NCBI GenBank assembly: GCA_048013815.1
Contig: CM106586.1
Coordinates: 21,824,001-21,888,000 of the forward strand
Length of the DNA stretch: 64,000 nt
Direction: 5' to 3'
From: Setoptus koraiensis
Taxonomy: Eukaryota > Arthropoda
Shown: positions 59,083-64,000 of the stretch, one piece after another
Position numbering within the stretch: position 1 is the stretch's first letter
Layout of the letters: every line of letters begins with the position of its first letter
Translations under genes and position numbers: made by a program
Notes under the pieces: model-generated
What the model was told of the DNA's origin: nothing
Seen by the model: the letters and a program-made list of their open reading frames with translations, nothing else
Databases searched by the model: none

Positions 59083-61718
59083 GCGCAATTGTTGTGCAGC
59101 GTCCACCTTGACTCTCGCTGCAACGCTCGTAATGCAATCATAAAACGAACGCTGTTGCCCACTTTATGCTCCAAATTCCATCTATCCTCTCCTATCGTCA
59201 TGATCATATTTTGGCCATCATCGGCGCCGTCATTGGCGTCATCGGCGCCGTCGCCGGCGTCGTAATCTTCGTCATGGCCGTCATCTTCACTAGCGGCCGC
59301 TCCATTTTTGCTGGCACAAAAATCTCATCTCTGGCCGGTCGGCGGGCCGGCTCGCAGAGAACGCAAAGCGGGCGCACTCGAAACGGCAACTGGCTCAACG
59401 ACGACAACAATCGCTCCTTGAGCCCCCGCATACCGCACACGGCAAACCGCACCCGGCACACCGCGCACCGCATACCGCGGGCCACTTGCGCACTTGTTAC
59501 TGTTGGCATGGCAACCGCACACAGTCGACAAATAAAGCCATTCTCACCAACACTCACATCAATATCGCACCGCTGCCGCATCAATACCTCGGTCGAGATG
59601 GCACCGCGTTCACTTGCCATTGACCGTGCGACTAGCCGTCGAGTCGGACACACTCGATCGGGCCAGACTCGCGGTCGCCTCGACTCGCGCCCAGCACGCC
59701 CCCTCTGTCCGCCGGGACTATCTGGCCGCACCAGAGTCCGGTGACCAGAGTGGACGCGACGACCTTCACCAGCGGAGCAAGGCCCACGGGAGCGCAGGCG
59801 GGCCAGAGAACTGGCGCACCGCTGGATGGGAGGAGCCGGCCGGGCCGGAGGTGTGTAGGGGGCGACGGGTCGGCACAGAGACACAGATTTGGCTGTTTGC
59901 GTGGCCGAGCGCACAGGTGAGCGGCATTGTTGCAATAGGTGAGTTTGTCGGCTGTCCATTAACATTTTTGGTTTCACGACAGCGGCGGCCCGTAAAACTA
60001 ATTAAGGCAACAGCGAGATATGCTAATTGCGGCCGCGCAAAAGAGAGCCGCGGCGAGATGAAAAGCGGCCACTCATCATAGGCATAAATTACTCTTATTT
60101 TGCGATTGGCAGCAACACTTTTTTGAGCGCCACAGAATCGCCGCAAAATCGCCGCAAAATCACCGAAAATTCGCGCAGGAATCGCCGCGAATTCGTGGGG
60201 CGATCGCCGCCAAGTCGGGGCTTGGGTCTGGTCGCCGGAAACAATTTCGAAGCGAGGCGCGGAATTTCGGACGCGCCGGCCGCGGATCGACGGGCGACGC
60301 GTCCGAGCGGCGCGACACATTCGAGAGCGCGAGTGCGCCCTCCAAGTGACATCGAGCCATGGGAGTGTTCGCTCGTGTGGCGACCCTGTGCGAAATTCGA
60401 CAACGGCGCAAATTGTCTCGTTGTGCACAGAGACAATTAATTAAGCGCGACTTGATTGCCACCGGCCCAACTGCCTGCCGGTGGCTACCTGGCGACCCGA
60501 CCGCGATTTGACGGGCCGGGTCATCGACACGCCGGCCCGACCGGATCAATGGATCGATCGCCGGCACAGGTGATTCGCATGCAGGTGACAGTGGGTCGGA
60601 CGGCGCCGGCGCAGCCAGTGCGATGGGAGGCCGCGGGCCGGTCGCCGGCCGCTGTCACTGGCCGCCGGCCGCTGCCCAGCACGGCAAGGGGATAATAAAC
60701 AAACAGACGGAGCAGATTTGTCGCAATGAGCGCATTGATTGGAGTTGATTTAATTGTTGTTGTCTTATTGTCAATTGGCGGCGGCCGACATCAAACGTTC
60801 GCAGCGACAACAATGCCGGCAGCGAGAAATTCTTCGCTTTGTTTTTTGTCACTGCAGCTTGTTCGAACGTTCGCTGCTGCGAACGTTCTCTGCGGCCAGC
60901 GCGTTCTTTTGTGTTTTTTAGCTTTTAGTGACCAACAAAAGCCACTTGTGACTGTTTAGTGCTTGTGACCACTTGTAACCGGCCGGCAGCCTGCAATGGG
61001 CACGCAGCTATTTAAGGCGCCGTTTGCGCGACATTTACAATCGCTGGACACACAGTCGCACCATCGATGCGCCTTTCGGGACCGGACCGTCGCGAGCGGT
61101 CGCGGGCAAACGACGGGCGGCGGGCCGCAGAGCGGGCCGCCGAGAGCGAGCGGTCGCGGGCAAACGTCGGACGATCAGCCCGATTATGATGATTGCAGGT
61201 TGCGCCACTGGCCGGCACAAGCTGCACCTGTCACGCCCTCGGGTACAGAACGACAGTGCGGTCATTTACGACGACTAGACGCGAGAGTGACATTGACAAA
61301 ATAAACACACACACGCACACCGTATAATATACGGCGTATATTTGCAGTGTCAAGCGTCGGATAATAATAATTGCTGGCGCAACAATGTAACAGTACCTTG
61401 GCGCCACCAAATCAACGACGGCCACAAACGACAACAACATCGGGCACGATCAAGGTGAGCGAGCCATTGTTTGGTGTCATGTCCAGCTCGTTTGACATTG
61501 TCAGTCAGTTGTCAGTGGGCGCTGCGACGACACACGGAGTCGTGCATGACAACTTGCGCCCCCTATTCTCGGGCTCAGCGCAACTTGCGCCCAGAATAAA
61601 TATTTATATTTGCGATTATGTTGTGTGTCGTGTTTCGCAACAGTTTTTCTAAAACTTTCATATAATTTTGCATGTGAATTTTAAACAAATAACAGGCAAA
61701 AATCACATCACGCTCATA

Positions 61719-61749
61719 CCGCCTGTATCTTGTCACAAGATACAAGCGG
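61719..61749. repeat. 31-bp near-perfect palindrome
   Basis: Arms of 15 bases (61719-61733 and 61735-61749) pair at 14 positions around a single central base; the core is GTATCTTGTCACAAGATAC. Confidence 0.9.
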
Positions 61750-61822
61750 ATTCTCGCGCCCACCAGCGGCCGACCGTCGACCGACCAACAGCTGACCATC
61801 AGCTGACCGACCGTTGATGTTG

Positions 61823-61885
61823 GTTGCATCAGCCCGCTGGCTGTCACCTAGCTCCAGCTGACAGCCAGCGCACAGGTGATGCAAC
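61823..61885. repeat. Two-part hairpin
   Basis: Outer arms GTTGCATCA (61823-61831) and TGATGCAAC (61877-61885) and inner arms CGCTGGCTGTCA (61835-61846) and TGACAGCCAGCG (61859-61870) are exact complements, 21 paired bases in all with a 12-base loop. Confidence 0.88.
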
Positions 61886-62604
61886 GTTGTTTATGTATCG
61901 CTTTTATTGTGTGTGTGTGTATTTTTTGTGCGTTGTGTGCCTAATCTGGTGGCGGTGGGCACGGTGCGCTGGCTTGTCAACTGGCAAGCTCACCGGCCCG
62001 CCGGCTCACGGGCCGCTCGGCGGGCCGGCCAATGTCATGTAATATCGCGGCTCACGTCAGGGACAATGTCGCGCTAATGTCAGGGCTGCTGATAGCGCCA
62101 GCGACATGGAATGTGCCGGCCCGAGCAACCCATAATGAGCGGCAAGAGCTCTGTTCGGGCAGTGTCCGGCCCACTCCGACGCATTCTCGGGCCGCTCATT
62201 ATCGGGCGGATCGGGCGCGGCTAGCGACATGAGACGGCCGATATTGCCGGTAAGATGGCTGTGGCATGACGCTGCCCGGCGACGACACAAACACAATCAA
62301 CAACAACAACAACAACCGAGAAAGATGTCGTGCCAAACAATAACAATCGAGCCGATGCACACAAGCAATACACGCCAATGGCCGGCCGATAGTCGCCGCT
62401 GGCCGGCATATCATGCCGAGCCGGGCGAGACTAGAGACTGGACACTGAAGACTGGACACTGGACACTGGAGACGATGCGAATCATATCATCATTGTCAAC
62501 AATGTCCACTGCCATTATCGTGGCACTCATCTCTGGCCATCGCTGGTCATTGTCGCAGTGTCGTGTCATGACGCAACAACACCCACCCCCGAGCCGGCGT
62601 TGTT

Positions 62605-62687
62605 GTCGCTGTTGTTGTTGTCGCTGTCGCTGGCGTCGCAACAACAGCAACAGCAACAACAGAGACAGCGACAGCAACAACAGCGAC
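62605..62687. repeat. Triplet-array hairpin, 28-bp arms
   Basis: A GTT/GTC/GCT array (arm 62605-62632) turns into a CAA/CAG/GAC array (arm 62660-62687); 26 of 28 positions are complementary, with a 27-base loop. Confidence 0.88.
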
Positions 62688-62756
62688 AGCCTCGATAGCG
62701 ACATCGGGGACAGCGCGCCGACGGCCAAGACGCCGATCAAGACGCATCACGGATGT

Positions 62757-62812
62757 GAACAACAACAACGACAACAGCAACAACAACGACAACGACAACA
62801 ACGACGACGACC
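62757..62812. repeat. Imperfect CAA/GAC triplet array
   Basis: Run of CAACAACGACAACAG-type triplets. Confidence 0.8.
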
Positions 62813-63475
62813 TGTTTGCGCAGGCTGCGTCAACCTGTTTGTGTGCGCCCGTCGTGGTCGCCGGTCAGTGTCGTCGCACACTGGACACAGGTTAGCATGG
62901 TCAACATTGTCAGTTGACGTTGAGTGACATCATCGGCCGCATTCTTGCTTGTGTCATGCGCACACTGTTGCGACCGACCGACACACACACCGACCACCGC
63001 CATGGAATCTGGCGTGGATGTTCCCACTGTTCGGCTGCCCCCAATAGCCCGACGGGCGGACAGGCGGACAAGCGGACGGCCCGACAGCGCGACGGCCCGA
63101 CCGCCCGACAGCGGCACAATGGCGCGTCCGGCTATTTTGTCATCGTGGTCGCCAGGACGACGTCACATATAGACGGACGACGACAATTATGCGCCGTCTG
63201 TCGGTTGTCGCGGCACGACAAGTCGCACACTGGCCGCTGGCGGCCTCAATTCGGCACTGCAAATTCAAATTCCGACGGCACATTCTTCGGCTGTCAATAT
63301 CATTTACGCGCACGCACAGCCTCTCGAGAATCCCTTTCTTTCGGCGAGCGGCCAGCGGCGAGACTCTGGCGAAACGGCCGGCGAAATTCTCGCCGACGCT
63401 TGCTTTCTTTTCTGGCCGAGCGCCGCATCGCTACATTGTCGCTGCTCGGTCGCCCGGTCGCTCGGTCGCTGCGAC

Positions 63476-63493
63476 TGGCCGGCCGGCCGGCCA
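63476..63493. repeat. 18-bp GGCC palindrome, second copy
   Basis: Identical to the palindrome at 57727-57744. Confidence 0.9.
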
Positions 63494-63640
63494 ATTTGCA
63501 CAATACGCCGCCGCCAATACAATTGACGTCCAGTGCCCACCGGCAGCCATTTTATTTGGCCGGCTCATGCAACGACGCAACGCCAATGCAGCGTCTAATG
63601 TCCAGTTGTGTCCAGTGTCGTCGCCGTTCGAGAGCCGCTT

Positions 63641-63692
63641 GTGTCCAGTTGTGTCCAGTTGCGTCCAGTTGTGTCCAGTTGCGTCCAGTTGC
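63641..63692. repeat. 10-bp tandem repeat, 5 units
   Basis: YGTCCAGTTG repeats five times head to tail; single copies of GTCCAG also precede the array from 63528. Confidence 0.93.
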
Positions 63693-64000
63693 GCAATGAC
63701 AACAACAATCGCTAATGTTGTTTTCGTGTCGCAGCAATCACAGCGGCGCAGTCTATATTTACTCGCTGCAACGACGAGACGAGACCAGATGATTTAATAG
63801 TGCATGCGACGATTTGTTGTCGCCGGACTCTCTTGTCCTGTGTCATCTTGCGTCATCTTGTCATTATGTGCGGCCCACAGCACACGACAAACGTCGACTG
63901 GGTGAGAGAGGAGCCAATGACACTTTGACAGAGAGCGCTCGCCCGGCCAAATCGGCCCATCGGCCGATCAGCTGACCAATTGAGCACGACGGCGATCACC

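Larger units (their letters stand above)
43110..64000. promoter_or_regulatory. GC-rich, gene-free region upstream of disco
   Basis: Nearly 21 kb with no recognisable protein domain, RNA gene or mobile element. Composition is clearly more GC- and CpG-rich than the rest of the window. It is filled with imperfect triplet arrays, tandem repeats with 10-30 bp units, GGCC/TGGCCA palindromes and recurring CAGGTG motifs; the clearest are entered separately. Long open frames (up to about 390 codons) occur in all six frames but are Arg/Ala/Ser/Thr-biased, overlap each other on both strands and have no motif, as expected from GC-rich triplet-periodic DNA. Position upstream of disco suggests regulatory sequence or untranslated exons; this is inference. 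Confidence 0.45.

Overview
The window is nuclear DNA from a small-genome invertebrate, most likely an arthropod and perhaps an acariform mite. Evidence: spliceosomal introns with GT..AG borders and mostly 70-120 bp long, AATAAA signals after stops, long CA/GT/CT microsatellites, Gln/Asn/His-rich proteins, and a Disconnected-type zinc-finger gene. The clade assignment is an inference from gene style and needs a database search. No rRNA, tRNA, CRISPR array, virus-like element or recognisable transposase was found.

Left part (1-43109) is ordinary, AT-leaning and gene-bearing. In order: an ELOVL6-type fatty-acid elongase (+, one exon); a CYP3-clan cytochrome P450 (+, two exons); a Canopy 3/4-type ER protein (-, two exons), head to head with mitochondrial ATP synthase gamma (+, one exon); a polyQ C2H2 zinc-finger protein (-, four exons); a 7-kb microsatellite-rich spacer; a RIM/Piccolo-like polyQ protein with a PDZ domain (+, six exons); the corepressor CtBP (-, two exons); a 4-kb spacer; a TBC1D1/TBC1D4 (pollux-type) RabGAP (+, six exons); and disco/basonuclin (-, one exon). 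Every intron was placed by matching reading phase across GT..AG borders, and the joined proteins run through without a break.

Right part (43110-64000), upstream of disco, changes character sharply. It is GC- and CpG-rich and full of imperfect triplet arrays (GTT/GCT/GTC on one strand, CAA/CAG/GAC on the other), short tandem repeats with units of about 10-30 bp, TGGCCA and GGCCGGCC palindromes, hairpins and CAGGTG motifs. It contains many long open frames on both strands, but they follow from GC and triplet composition; none shows a protein domain. I read it as non-coding sequence, possibly the regulatory landscape or 5' region of disco.

The genes are a mixed neighbourhood rather than one pathway: lipid and xenobiotic metabolism, ER folding, respiration, synaptic scaffolding, transcriptional control (zinc finger, CtBP, Disco) and Rab-dependent membrane traffic. 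The points most worth checking are the structure of the disco-upstream region, a cluster of stem-loops in a TBC1D intron, a RIM-like protein lacking zinc finger and C2 domains, and a CtBP with a changed active-site loop.
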